Positions 20,782 through 30,125 of a stretch of DNA of 64,000 nt are shown here, piece by piece. The notes below the pieces were generated by a model. The model worked only from the letters and a program-made list of their open reading frames with translations, was not told the DNA's origin and ran no database searches. Each line of letters begins with the position of its first letter. Position 1 is the stretch's first letter. A program made the position numbers and the translations under genes. Origin of the DNA: Planctomycetota bacterium (GTDB taxonomy: Bacteria; Planctomycetota; UBA1135; GCA-002686595); the NCBI GenBank assembly GCA_028823345.1, contig JAPKBR010000015.1:1-64000 (forward strand), read 5' to 3'.

Positions 20782-21449
20782 TTGCGATCTCCTTGGGGTG
20801 AGGCGGCACCGCCACCGCCACCGCCAGCGCCAGCGCCAGCGCCACCGGCATTGGGGTCTTGTGTGTCACCAGGCAAAGCGGCGTCCTCGATGTTCTCTTC
20901 GTCCTCAGTCAAGTAGACCTGACCCCAGGCATACCAGCGTTCGAACTCCACGAAGTTGTCCATCTGCTCCAGGCCCGGCAGGATTGGGAATGAGACCCGG
21001 ATACGGATCTTTTCGAAGGGCTCTTCGCTCTCCTCGTCCGCCAGGTCCGGGTTATCTTCCAGCTCGCGGTCGCGGTTGAACTTCCAGTTATCGAACCGCT
21101 GAGGATTATAGTCGTAGGCATCATCGCCCATACGGGCGGGCTCTAATGGTTCGTCGCCCAAGGCCAACTCGTAGGAGTACATGGGGCGGTCCTTGCTGGC
21201 AAAGGTTCCGTAGCGCAGGGATTCCAGGTCCTCTGCCCAGAGGCCGGAGGCGATTTCACCGAGCATCTCCAAGCTCAATTCGCGCGCAATCTTCAGGCGC
21301 TGGGTATGGGCGGCGGTTTGGGTGGCACCGTGCAGTGCTTGAACGGAAGCCGCTAAGGTGATGCCCACGATAGCGATCGTGATGGCGGCTTCGACAAGGG
21401 TGAACCCCGCACGGGATAATGGGGGGGTCAGGGGGCGGGAGAGCTTCAA
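20778..21449 (-). CDS. GspI-like pseudopilin with Gly/Ala-rich C-terminal tail
   Basis: RAGFTLVEAAITIAIVGITLA prepilin motif; overlapping starts and stops with neighbours. Confidence 0.7.
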   Translation of the reverse strand: MKLSRPLTPPLSRAGFTLVEAAITIAIVGITLAASVQALHGATQTAAHTQRLKIARELSLEMLGEIASGLWAEDLESLRYGTFASKDRPMYSYELALGDEPLEPARMGDDAYDYNPQRFDNWKFNRDRELEDNPDLADEESEEPFEKIRIRVSFPILPGLEQMDNFVEFERWYAWGQVYLTEDEENIEDAALPGDTQDPNAGGAGAGAGGGGGGAASPQGDRK

Positions 21450-22015
21450 TTGAAATCCAGGTCCGTGGGGTAGTCGCGTTCATAGATCCCTTCGTGGAAG
21501 CGGATCAAGCCCGTGAGGGGCAGAACTTCCAGTGTGAAGGATATCTCGTACAGCGGTTGGGAAATCTGAACGATGTGGTCTGATGCGGAGCCTAGGGGGT
21601 CAAATCGCACACGCACTAACTCTTCGGTGTAGATCGTGCCAGCCAGAGTCACGGAATCAAAAACCACCCCTTGGCGCAGGTGCTCCCAATTGGTGGCTCG
21701 GCGGAATTCCTCGGGGTCCACTCCCTCAATCCAGGGCTGGCCGTCCAGGGAGAGGGGTGTGATCATGCGGTAGCGATGCTCCACCATGTCGTACTCGACG
21801 AAGTACTCCGAGTTGCGGGAGACCGATTCCGAACGGGCCTGGCGCAGAACATCGGCTAAGTCGCGGACCGAGGTGTTGAGGCGTTCGCGGGGCACGAACG
21901 CATCAAAGGAGACCGACACCGTATAGGTGACCATGGCCATAATCACGAGCACGATACCCAGCTCCAAAATGGTGAAGCCGGATCGTGAACTGAGGCTATG
22001 GGGTTTGACTTTCAA
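21446..22015 (-). CDS. GspH-like pseudopilin
   Basis: RSGFTILELGIVLVIMAMV prepilin motif; DLADVLRQARSESVSRNSEYFVEYD. Confidence 0.75.
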   Translation of the reverse strand: MKVKPHSLSSRSGFTILELGIVLVIMAMVTYTVSVSFDAFVPRERLNTSVRDLADVLRQARSESVSRNSEYFVEYDMVEHRYRMITPLSLDGQPWIEGVDPEEFRRATNWEHLRQGVVFDSVTLAGTIYTEELVRVRFDPLGSASDHIVQISQPLYEISFTLEVLPLTGLIRFHEGIYERDYPTDLDFN

Positions 22016-22031
22016 GGGAGGGGGACAATGC

Positions 22032-22472
22032 CTAGATCTGTTGGTCGCGGATCATGGCGTAGGTGAGGTCTCGATCTTCGCCTTCGCCGCCCGGCTGCCC
22101 GTCTCGGCCGAGGGTGCGCAACTCGTACTCGTTGCTACCGCCGGAGGGGGCGAGGTACTCGTACTCGACACCCCAGGGGTCCTTAGGCACAGTCTTCTGG
22201 TTGAGAAACTGGCGCCCGTTGTCGTCGGGCCTGACCAAGTCCTCAATGGAGTCGGGGAAGCGACCGTTGCTGATCATGTACTGATCGAGGGCTTGGGCGA
22301 TGGCGGGCAGGTCCGCCTTGGCCTTGCCAGTTTTGGCGTCGGAGAGGCGGTCTAGGACCTTGGGCACCACTACAGTCGATAGCAGGCCGATGATCAAGAT
22401 AACCACCATCAGTTCGGCGATGGAGAAGCCGGCGTTGCCCTTAGAGGCGCTGCGGATGTTTTGGATTTTCAT
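22032..22472 (-). CDS. gspG: GspG-type major pseudopilin
   Basis: NAGFSIAELMVVILIIGLLSTVVVPKVLDR; DQYMISNGRFP; KDPWGVEYEYLAP. Confidence 0.9.
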   Translation of the reverse strand: MKIQNIRSASKGNAGFSIAELMVVILIIGLLSTVVVPKVLDRLSDAKTGKAKADLPAIAQALDQYMISNGRFPDSIEDLVRPDDNGRQFLNQKTVPKDPWGVEYEYLAPSGGSNEYELRTLGRDGQPGGEGEDRDLTYAMIRDQQI

Positions 22473-22499
22473 GGCTGGTGGGCGGGTGTTTCCCGCGGG

Positions 22500-23759
22500 T
22501 TAGATTTGGCCGATCTCTAGGATCGGCTGGACAATGGCGTAGACGATGAAGCCTACAACGCCGGCGAGAAGTACAATCATGATCGGCTCCAAGAGGGCTG
22601 TGAGCCGTTCCGTAACCACGTCGATTTCCTCGTCAAAGGCAATGGCGATGCGGTCGAGCATCTGTTCGAGGTCGCCGGACTGTTCGCCCACTGCAACCAT
22701 ATAGCCCACCACGGAAGGGAAGGCGCCGGACTGCTTGAGGGGGCCAGAGATGTCGGCTCCCTCTATTACTCGTTGTGAGATGTGGGCCGTGGCGTCGCTG
22801 ATCACCCGGTTGCCCACGACTTTTTGGGTAATTGCCAGGGACTGGATGACGGGCACGCCCGACTGCAAGAGGGTCGAGAGGGTGCGCGTGAAGCGTCCCA
22901 CGGCTGCCTTTCGTAGCAGCTCTCCTAGGACGGGTACGCGCAGTAGGCTGCGGTCGATCCAAAGCTGCCCCGAGTCGCTGGTGCGATAGATTCGTTCTAT
23001 GCCGAAGGAAATCGCTCCGAGGCCACCGATGATTGCCCACCACCAGTTCTGGACCACGTTACTGACCATGATCAGCATTCTTGTGGCGGGTGGTAGGACC
23101 TTGCCCTGCTCAATTAGCATGGCGGTGATTTCGGGCACCACCTTGGCCATCAGGATGGTGACCACCATGATGCCGATCACGATCATCATGGCGGGATAGG
23201 TCAAGGCGCCGACGATTTTGCGGCGCATGGCTCGCTGAGCTTGCATGTAGTCGGCAAGCCTCGAGAGCACGATGTCCAAGTTGCCAGCAGCCTGGCCTGC
23301 GGAAACCATGTTGATGTACATTTCGGTGAACCAGCCCGGGTGCTGGGCCAGGGCGTCGGCCATGCTGGTGCCCTCTTGGATGCTCTCGCGGATTTGGCGC
23401 AGCATGGTTTCCATGCGCTTGTGCTCGGACTGCTCCACGAGGGCGGAGATCGACTCGGTGAGGGGGATGCCGGAGCCCAAGAGAGTTGCCATCTGCCGGG
23501 TCATGCCCAACACCAACTCGGTCTCTCGGGTGCCAGGGCCCTGGGCGGCGGAGCGCGCTTCCATGATGCGCGTGAATATGCCGACCCTCTCCTTGGATCC
23601 TCTCTTGCGGCTTTTGCCCCCGCGGGTTTCGGTCAGTTTCGTGACCAAGAGTTCCTTCTTGCGCAGTTTCTGCCTTGCGTCTCGCTCGGAGTCCGCATCC
23701 ACGATGCCCTTGGAGGTGACTCCTCCATTGGCAAAGGCGATGTATTCGTAAATGGGCAT
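22500..23759 (-). CDS. gspF: GspF-type inner-membrane protein
   Basis: MPIYEYIAFANGGVTSKGIVDADSERDAR; MATLLGSGIPLTESISAL; MVAVGEQSGDLEQML. Confidence 0.93.
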   Translation of the reverse strand: MPIYEYIAFANGGVTSKGIVDADSERDARQKLRKKELLVTKLTETRGGKSRKRGSKERVGIFTRIMEARSAAQGPGTRETELVLGMTRQMATLLGSGIPLTESISALVEQSEHKRMETMLRQIRESIQEGTSMADALAQHPGWFTEMYINMVSAGQAAGNLDIVLSRLADYMQAQRAMRRKIVGALTYPAMMIVIGIMVVTILMAKVVPEITAMLIEQGKVLPPATRMLIMVSNVVQNWWWAIIGGLGAISFGIERIYRTSDSGQLWIDRSLLRVPVLGELLRKAAVGRFTRTLSTLLQSGVPVIQSLAITQKVVGNRVISDATAHISQRVIEGADISGPLKQSGAFPSVVGYMVAVGEQSGDLEQMLDRIAIAFDEEIDVVTERLTALLEPIMIVLLAGVVGFIVYAIVQPILEIGQI

Positions 23760-23786
23760 GGGGGATTTCGAGGGGCGCAGCGGGTT

Positions 23787-25493
23787 TTAGTCCATGTCCA
23801 ATTGGGTCACGCGTAGGACTTCATCGGGAGTGGTCAGGCGCTCCGTGATTTTGATTCGTCCATCTTCGCGTAGGGTAATCAAGCCGCGCTTGACTGCGGC
23901 GCGTTTGATGTCCGTTGCGTTGCCGCCCTCCATGATTTGGGTGCGCAGGTCCTCGGACACGGGCAAGAACTCATAGATAGCAGTCCGGCCCGCATAGCCC
24001 GATTGGAAGCACTCATCGCAGCCTTCGCCGTAGGTCATCTTGTGATCCACAGCATCAGGGGAAAGCCCGACCTCCTTGAGCTTAGCCACCCATTCAGCGC
24101 TGCAGGGTTCGGTCACCGCGCAGTGGGTGCAAACCGTACGCACCAAGCGCTGGGCGATGATCAAGACGATGGAGGAAGCAACCAGGTAGGGTTCGACCCC
24201 CTGGTCGATCATCCGTGTGATGGTGGAGGGGGCATCGTTGGTGTGAACCGTCGAGAACACAAGGTGACCGGTCAAGGCGGCGCGAATCGCGACCTCAGCG
24301 GTTTCCAGGTCACGGATCTCGCCGACCATCATCACGTCAGGATCCTGTCGCAAGAAGGAGCGTAGCCCCGTGGCGAAAGTCAGTCCCTTCTTGGTGTTGA
24401 CTTGCACCTGGGAAACACCCGCCAGGGCATATTCCACCGGATCTTCGATGGTCAACACGTTTTTCTTGGTGGTGTCGATCTCGGACATGGACGCATAGAG
24501 CGTCGTTGTCTTGCCAGAACCTGTGGGCCCAGTGACCAGGATGATTCCGTGGTTGTAGCCGAGGTAATGCTCGAGCATATCGATGTTGTGCTGGGCGAGA
24601 CCGATCTCGTGCAAGCGGTAGAGCTTGGCGGTCTTGTCTAGCAGACGCATCACGATGCGTTCGCCGTCGGTGGTGGGGATGGAGCTCACGCGCACGTCGA
24701 CTTCCCCGTCACCGATCTTGATCGTGGCCCGCCCATCCTGGGGCAGACGTCGTTCGGCAATGTCCATCTTGGCCATGACCTTGACACGACTGATGATCGC
24801 GTCTTGCACCCGACGGGGGATCGAGTCCATGTCGTAGAGGATGCCGTCAATCCGGAAGCGCACCTGCATGCGATCCGCATAGGGTTGATAGTGCACGTCC
24901 GAAGCGCGCAGCTTGAGGGCCTGGAAGAGGATCGTGTTGACCAGCTTGATGACCGGAGCCTTGTTCGAAACGTCGAGGACGTCCTCGGCTTCGTCGATCT
25001 CGGCGGCCATGCTGCCGATGTCTGCGTCATCGGAGACCGCGTCGAGGGCTTCGTCCACCCCGTCAGCTTTGTGGCGGTAGGCCCGCGCGATCAAGGCGGT
25101 GATTTCCAGCCGGGGGGCAATCACTGCATCCACTTCGACGCCCAAGAGGGCAGCGAGGTCGTCCATGGGGTTGGGAGCGAGGGGCTGGCAAGTGGCCACC
25201 TTGATTGTCCCGTTCTCGGATTCCTCCAGCGCGACCAAGTTGTAGTTGCGGGCAAAGTGCACGGGCACGTTGTCCACAAAGCTGGTGGGCACCTTGGTGC
25301 CCTCCAGGCTCTTGCGGAACTCAAACCCGAGCAGCTTGGCATAGATCTGCAGCAGAGTTGCCTCGTCGAGGTACTCGCGCTGCAGGATACTACGGTCGAG
25401 GGAATCCCCGCTGCGTGCCGATAACTGTCGGCACTCTTCGAGGCGATCGCGGGTGAGTCCCGCGTCGATGAGCATGTCAGAAATGCTGGCCAT
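23787..25493 (-). CDS. gspE: GspE-type secretion ATPase
   Basis: VTGPTGSGKTTTLYASM Walker A; VEYALAGVSQVQVN; LRQDPDVMMVGEIRD; CTHC...CDEC zinc motif. Confidence 0.95.
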   Translation of the reverse strand: MASISDMLIDAGLTRDRLEECRQLSARSGDSLDRSILQREYLDEATLLQIYAKLLGFEFRKSLEGTKVPTSFVDNVPVHFARNYNLVALEESENGTIKVATCQPLAPNPMDDLAALLGVEVDAVIAPRLEITALIARAYRHKADGVDEALDAVSDDADIGSMAAEIDEAEDVLDVSNKAPVIKLVNTILFQALKLRASDVHYQPYADRMQVRFRIDGILYDMDSIPRRVQDAIISRVKVMAKMDIAERRLPQDGRATIKIGDGEVDVRVSSIPTTDGERIVMRLLDKTAKLYRLHEIGLAQHNIDMLEHYLGYNHGIILVTGPTGSGKTTTLYASMSEIDTTKKNVLTIEDPVEYALAGVSQVQVNTKKGLTFATGLRSFLRQDPDVMMVGEIRDLETAEVAIRAALTGHLVFSTVHTNDAPSTITRMIDQGVEPYLVASSIVLIIAQRLVRTVCTHCAVTEPCSAEWVAKLKEVGLSPDAVDHKMTYGEGCDECFQSGYAGRTAIYEFLPVSEDLRTQIMEGGNATDIKRAAVKRGLITLREDGRIKITERLTTPDEVLRVTQLDMD

Positions 25494-25507
25494 GATGGGA
25501 GAGACGC

Positions 25508-27754
25508 TTAGGCGTCGGTGCTGTCCTTGGTCTTGGATGACTCAATGGCCTCCAGAACTTGGCCGGGGTTCATGCCGATTTCCTCTGCGTCCACTTCCTG
25601 GCCGGAAGTGGGGCGTTGGTAAAGGGGCAAATCAAAGCCATCCAGGTCCACGCCGCTGTCCTCGGCCTGCTGACCAAATCCAGGTTGGATCATTCGCATG
25701 CGATCAAGGCCAATGGTGTCGGCTGCTTCCATCTTCTTGTTGTAACTGATCTCAGCCAGGTCGGCGAAGTCCGCATCGTGCAAGATGTGGGGCGTCACGA
25801 AGAAGTAGAGAGCCGTGCGGTTCTCCGTGGTGGCGTCCCGACGGAACAGGCGGCCGATAATGGGTAGGTCGCCCAGGAAAGGGATTTGGTCTCGGTTGTC
25901 CGAGCGGTTGTCGATCACGATGCCGCCGATGACCATGGTGTCCCCATCGGGGATGTTGACCGTGGTGTCGATCTTGCGTTCCACCTGGGGCGGAGGGATC
26001 GGACCGGAGAACGACCCTTGGAAGGTCGAGATGGAAAGGAACAGGTCCAGGCGCAGGTAGCGGCTGGCACTGATGGAGGGGGAGATCTCCATGGTGATGC
26101 CCGCATCCTGGTAACCGGCGAAGTTCTCAGAGGTGGAGCCGACTGTGCCAGTTGCGGTGACAGTGGTGGTGGGCTGGCGTTCGAGGGCTTCGACCCGCGC
26201 ACTGCCGTTGTTGTTCACCAGAACACTAGGAACCGAGAGCACATTGGAGTTGTCCTGCTCTTCGATCAAGGCCACCAGGAAGGGCAAGCTGAATTGATCT
26301 CCGTCCAGGATGCCGGCGGTGATGCCGAACCCATTGTTGGGCACGCGGCTGTCAGCGATGCCATCCCCGTCCAGGTCTTCGAAGGCTGAGAGCCCAAAGT
26401 TGGTCACGCCAAAGCCACCGGCTCCGGTACCCCCCGGAAGGTCTGCAAGGCCCAGTTCAACGCCTATGTCCAGGAAGTCCCGGCCAGTCAGCTCAATCAG
26501 GGCTGTTTCGATGAGCACTTGGGGTTGGCGCCGGTCGAGGCGCCGAATCAAGGAGATCAATTCCTCGTACCGGGTCCGGCTGGCGGCGATCAGGAGGGAG
26601 TTGGTCTCCGCATCTGGAACCACCACGAACTCGGTGCTTTGGCCGCCGCTGGCGCCGCCCCGTTGGCCTTGTACGTTTTGGCTCTGGCCCTGCTCCACCC
26701 GACCTGCGTCCTGCAGGAACTCGTTGAGGGTTTCGGCCAGCTCTTCGGCTTTGACATTCTCCAAGGGGTAGATGTGGTAGGCAGCAGCGCGTTCCACAAT
26801 GTCCACGTCGAGCTTGGCTACCAGTTCTTTGATCTGGGGCATTTCCTCGGGCATGGCCATGACCATCAAACGGTTGGTGCGCGGGTCCACGAGGATTTTT
26901 GCTTCGCCACCTGCGCCGGCGACGCGGGTGGTTGCGCCCTGCTGAGCGCGGGGAGCACCGGCGGCGCGCTGGCTTGCTTCCAACAGCTCGTCCACCAGGG
27001 AGGCGATTTCATCCGCCGCTGCGTATTCCAGTTGGATCACCTCAAAGACAGGTTGCTCTTCCTCGACCTTGGCGGCTTCGTCCACGATGCGCAACATGCG
27101 CGCCATGGCTACCACAGTGGAGCCAAAGCCGATGATGACCACCGAGTTACTGTTACCCGCTGGCAACATGGAACCGTTGGCGTCTCCGGCGAAAAGTGTC
27201 CGCAGGGTGTTGGTCAAGTTGCGCACGTCCGTGTTGGGCAAGCTGATCACCGTGGTGATGCGCGTGGCCGGTTGGGCGGCGTAATCGGGCAGATCTTCTT
27301 CTTCTACCAAAATACCGTCAGCCCGGGGCGTGCCCGCGCGTCCACCCGCGCCAGCCAGTGCTTCGATTTGGATCACCGCCAAAGCACCTTCTCCCACCTT
27401 GGTGGTCACAAAGTCATTGATGAAAAGGATGATCTGGAAGAAGGAGTAGAAATCTTCTTTTGGTACGACCTTGGTGCCGAGCAGGGTGATCGGCTTGGCG
27501 CTGAGCAACTGCTTGGTCTGATCGTCGTAGGTGAAGTTGATGTTGGTCACCAACTGGCAGGCACGGACAAACTGTCCGAGGTTCATGCCATCCGTGGGAC
27601 GCTCACCTTCTGGGAAGTTGATGATGAAGTTATCCCCGTCCGCTTGGATCGGAGGCACCGCGTCCTGGATCGCAGGAAGGGGGGCCGGGGCGGAGGGAAG
27701 GGGGCTGACCGCAGGGGTCAAGGCCAGGATGAGGGGTAGGAAGGCGTCGAGCAT
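25508..27754 (-). CDS. gspD: GspD-type secretin
   Basis: N-domain repeats, RRLDRRQPQVLIETALIELT, VPSVLVNNNGSARV, DTMVIGGIV...IPFLGDLPIIGRLFR. Confidence 0.93.
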   Translation of the reverse strand: MLDAFLPLILALTPAVSPLPSAPAPLPAIQDAVPPIQADGDNFIINFPEGERPTDGMNLGQFVRACQLVTNINFTYDDQTKQLLSAKPITLLGTKVVPKEDFYSFFQIILFINDFVTTKVGEGALAVIQIEALAGAGGRAGTPRADGILVEEEDLPDYAAQPATRITTVISLPNTDVRNLTNTLRTLFAGDANGSMLPAGNSNSVVIIGFGSTVVAMARMLRIVDEAAKVEEEQPVFEVIQLEYAAADEIASLVDELLEASQRAAGAPRAQQGATTRVAGAGGEAKILVDPRTNRLMVMAMPEEMPQIKELVAKLDVDIVERAAAYHIYPLENVKAEELAETLNEFLQDAGRVEQGQSQNVQGQRGGASGGQSTEFVVVPDAETNSLLIAASRTRYEELISLIRRLDRRQPQVLIETALIELTGRDFLDIGVELGLADLPGGTGAGGFGVTNFGLSAFEDLDGDGIADSRVPNNGFGITAGILDGDQFSLPFLVALIEEQDNSNVLSVPSVLVNNNGSARVEALERQPTTTVTATGTVGSTSENFAGYQDAGITMEISPSISASRYLRLDLFLSISTFQGSFSGPIPPPQVERKIDTTVNIPDGDTMVIGGIVIDNRSDNRDQIPFLGDLPIIGRLFRRDATTENRTALYFFVTPHILHDADFADLAEISYNKKMEAADTIGLDRMRMIQPGFGQQAEDSGVDLDGFDLPLYQRPTSGQEVDAEEIGMNPGQVLEAIESSKTKDSTDA

Positions 27755-28154
27755 CAGGTCGATTGGCGCTTGGGCTTTGCAGGTGTGAGTCGTGGACTTG
27801 AAGTCTGTCCCGGGGCCATGGGGGCTCCGGGCGGCATTCTGAAGGCCCAGTGGGGGCGAGTCAACGCCCGGGCGGGATCCCTTCCGGGCTCTTGAGACGC
27901 TTCAGGCCTCAAAGTCTTCCCCTCATCCTGAGAACCGGGGTCAAGAGAGGGCTTCCCAGGAGGGCATCTCCGGGGGGAACCGACGGGCCAACCCTTACAA
28001 ATGGGCCCTCGCTCGCCGAATTTCTGCCCATGACCCCGGATCTAGGGCTTGCAGGGGCCCTCCGTGCGGGGCATTCTCTTCGCCCAGAATATGGCGTGAC
28101 CTCGGAATGCGCTTGTCTGGTTTCCTTTCCCGGTTGGCCCCAAGATCCAAATCC

Positions 28155-29456
28155 ATGAGTTCCTCCAAGCGCGGTTTCGTCAGCTACCTCCAAGAATTCT
28201 CGATTCCCTTGATCCTGGGAGTCATTGGCGCCCTCTTCGCCGCCAACCTAGCACCGGATTGGTACCACTACTGGTTTGGCACGGGACATGGGGAGGGCCC
28301 CGCAGTCTGGGAGCTACCCGGTCACATGACGGTCTTCGGCCATCATCTGAATCTGCACTTCTTCATTAACGATGTGTTCATGGTTTTCTTCTTTGGCATC
28401 GCCGCGAAGGAGATCACCGAGGCCTGCCTGCCCGGCGGTTCTCTCAACCCTCCGAGGAAAGCAGTCAATCCCCTGATCGCCACCCTTGGTGGAGTGGTTG
28501 GCCCCGTGGGATTCTTCTTCCTGGCGATGATGGCGATTGGGTCAGAGGGCTTTGGCGCGGAACCCGGCGATTGGGGCGAGTACCTCAGGGGCTGGGGCAT
28601 TCCCACTGCCACGGACATTGCCCTCGCATGGCTGGTGGCCCGCACGGTGTTCGGCAAGGGACACCCGGCGATCAACTTCCTGTTGCTGCTTGCGGTGGCA
28701 GATGACGCGATTGGCCTGGGAATCATCGCGATCTTCTACGGAGACCCGGAGGCCCCCGCGCGCCCCGAATTCCTGGGACTGGTGGTGGCCGGCATGGCCT
28801 TGGCCTTCGCTCTGCGCCGCTCTTCCGTGCGCGCATGGTGGCCCTACATTTTCCTGGCGGGGGGCTTGAGTTGGTGCGGCCTGATGATGGCTCACCTGCA
28901 TGCGGCCCTAGCCCTCGTGCCCATCGTGCCGTTCTTGCCCGCACCCAGGCGAGACACGGGCATGTTCACCTCGGAGGACGAAGTGGATGTGATGGGCGAG
29001 AAAACCGCCGAGGACCTGGGGATGCATCACTCGACCCTGGAAAACTACGAGCACCAGACCAAATTCTTCGTGGACTTTGGCCTGTTCTTCTTTGCCATGG
29101 GCAACGCGGGGGTTGAATTCGGCTCCCTCGGCCTCATGACCTGGGTTATTTTCTCCAGCCTGTTGGTGGGCAAGACCGTGGGCGTTGTGGGCTTCGGCAT
29201 GATTGCTAAGGTTCTTGGCTTCCCGCTTCCCACGGGCATGGCCATGAAGGATCTCTTCCTGGCGGGCATGATCGCCGGCCTGGGATTGACCGTGGCGCTC
29301 TTCGTGGCGGGTGCGGCCTATGGCAAGACTCAAATCGCGGGCATCGACCTTGAGGGTCAGGCCAAAATGGGCGCTCTGTTCTCAGGGGGCATCGCATTCC
29401 TGGCCATTGTGGCGGGCAAACTATTGAAGGCCAAGCGAACGGAAGAGGACTCCTGA
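28155..29456 (+). CDS. nhaA: NhaA-type Na+/H+ antiporter
   Basis: HLNLHFFINDVFMVFFFGIAAKEI; GIPTATDIALAW; LAVADDAIGLGIIAIFY. Confidence 0.93.
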   Translation: MSSSKRGFVSYLQEFSIPLILGVIGALFAANLAPDWYHYWFGTGHGEGPAVWELPGHMTVFGHHLNLHFFINDVFMVFFFGIAAKEITEACLPGGSLNPPRKAVNPLIATLGGVVGPVGFFFLAMMAIGSEGFGAEPGDWGEYLRGWGIPTATDIALAWLVARTVFGKGHPAINFLLLLAVADDAIGLGIIAIFYGDPEAPARPEFLGLVVAGMALAFALRRSSVRAWWPYIFLAGGLSWCGLMMAHLHAALALVPIVPFLPAPRRDTGMFTSEDEVDVMGEKTAEDLGMHHSTLENYEHQTKFFVDFGLFFFAMGNAGVEFGSLGLMTWVIFSSLLVGKTVGVVGFGMIAKVLGFPLPTGMAMKDLFLAGMIAGLGLTVALFVAGAAYGKTQIAGIDLEGQAKMGALFSGGIAFLAIVAGKLLKAKRTEEDS

Positions 29457-29651
29457 GGGCCGAGGGTGCCCTTTTTGCCAGGGAGAGGCCCTCTCCAGGC
29501 AAACGGGGCTCCTGTCCGGTGGGGAGCTAGGTTCCCCTCCGGGGGGTGTTCTCACCTGGCGCGACTGGGTTAGGATATGGGCCCAAAGGGAGCACCAAAG
29601 GGCCCAGAGTTCCACGTGCCTCCCTCCCGCAATCGCGCCAACACACTTCTC

Positions 29652-30125
29652 ATGCATCTCTCTGAAATTTTGACCCCAAAGGACCTGCTGCTGGGTTTTA
29701 ACCCGGGAGACAAGTGGAACGGGATTCGAATCTTGCTCGAGGCGGTTGTGGCCCAGGGGCATCTGCCTAAAGAGGCCGAGGCCGAAGTTTTGCAAGCGGT
29801 GCTCGACCGTGAGCACTCCATGTCCACGGGTATGGAAGATGGCATAGCGATTCCCCATGCCGCAGTGGATGCGGTGAACCACGTGGTCGCCGCCGTGGGA
29901 CTTGTGTCCCCGGATACGGATCTGGACTTCGATGCGGTGGACGGGCTGCCGACCAAAGTCGCCGTTCTATTGATTATCCCGCGGGAAGAGAAGATGCTGC
30001 ACATCCGCACCATGGCCGAGGTTGCCAGAACCTTTGGAGACCAAGAGTTGCTGGCGCGACTGGTGGCCTGCAAGGACCAAGAGGAAGCCTTCACGCTTTT
30101 GACCTCCGCCGCGCACACTTCCTGA
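29652..30125 (+). CDS. PTS EIIA type-2 (PtsN-like) domain protein
   Basis: STGMEDGIAIPHAAVDAVNHVVAAVG active-site His context; MLHIRTMAEVARTF. Confidence 0.8.
   Translation: MHLSEILTPKDLLLGFNPGDKWNGIRILLEAVVAQGHLPKEAEAEVLQAVLDREHSMSTGMEDGIAIPHAAVDAVNHVVAAVGLVSPDTDLDFDAVDGLPTKVAVLLIIPREEKMLHIRTMAEVARTFGDQELLARLVACKDQEEAFTLLTSAAHTS

Noticed and set aside
26519-27739. 406-aa plus-strand ORF opposite gspD
   Set aside because: Shadow of the secretin gene; no coherent motif.
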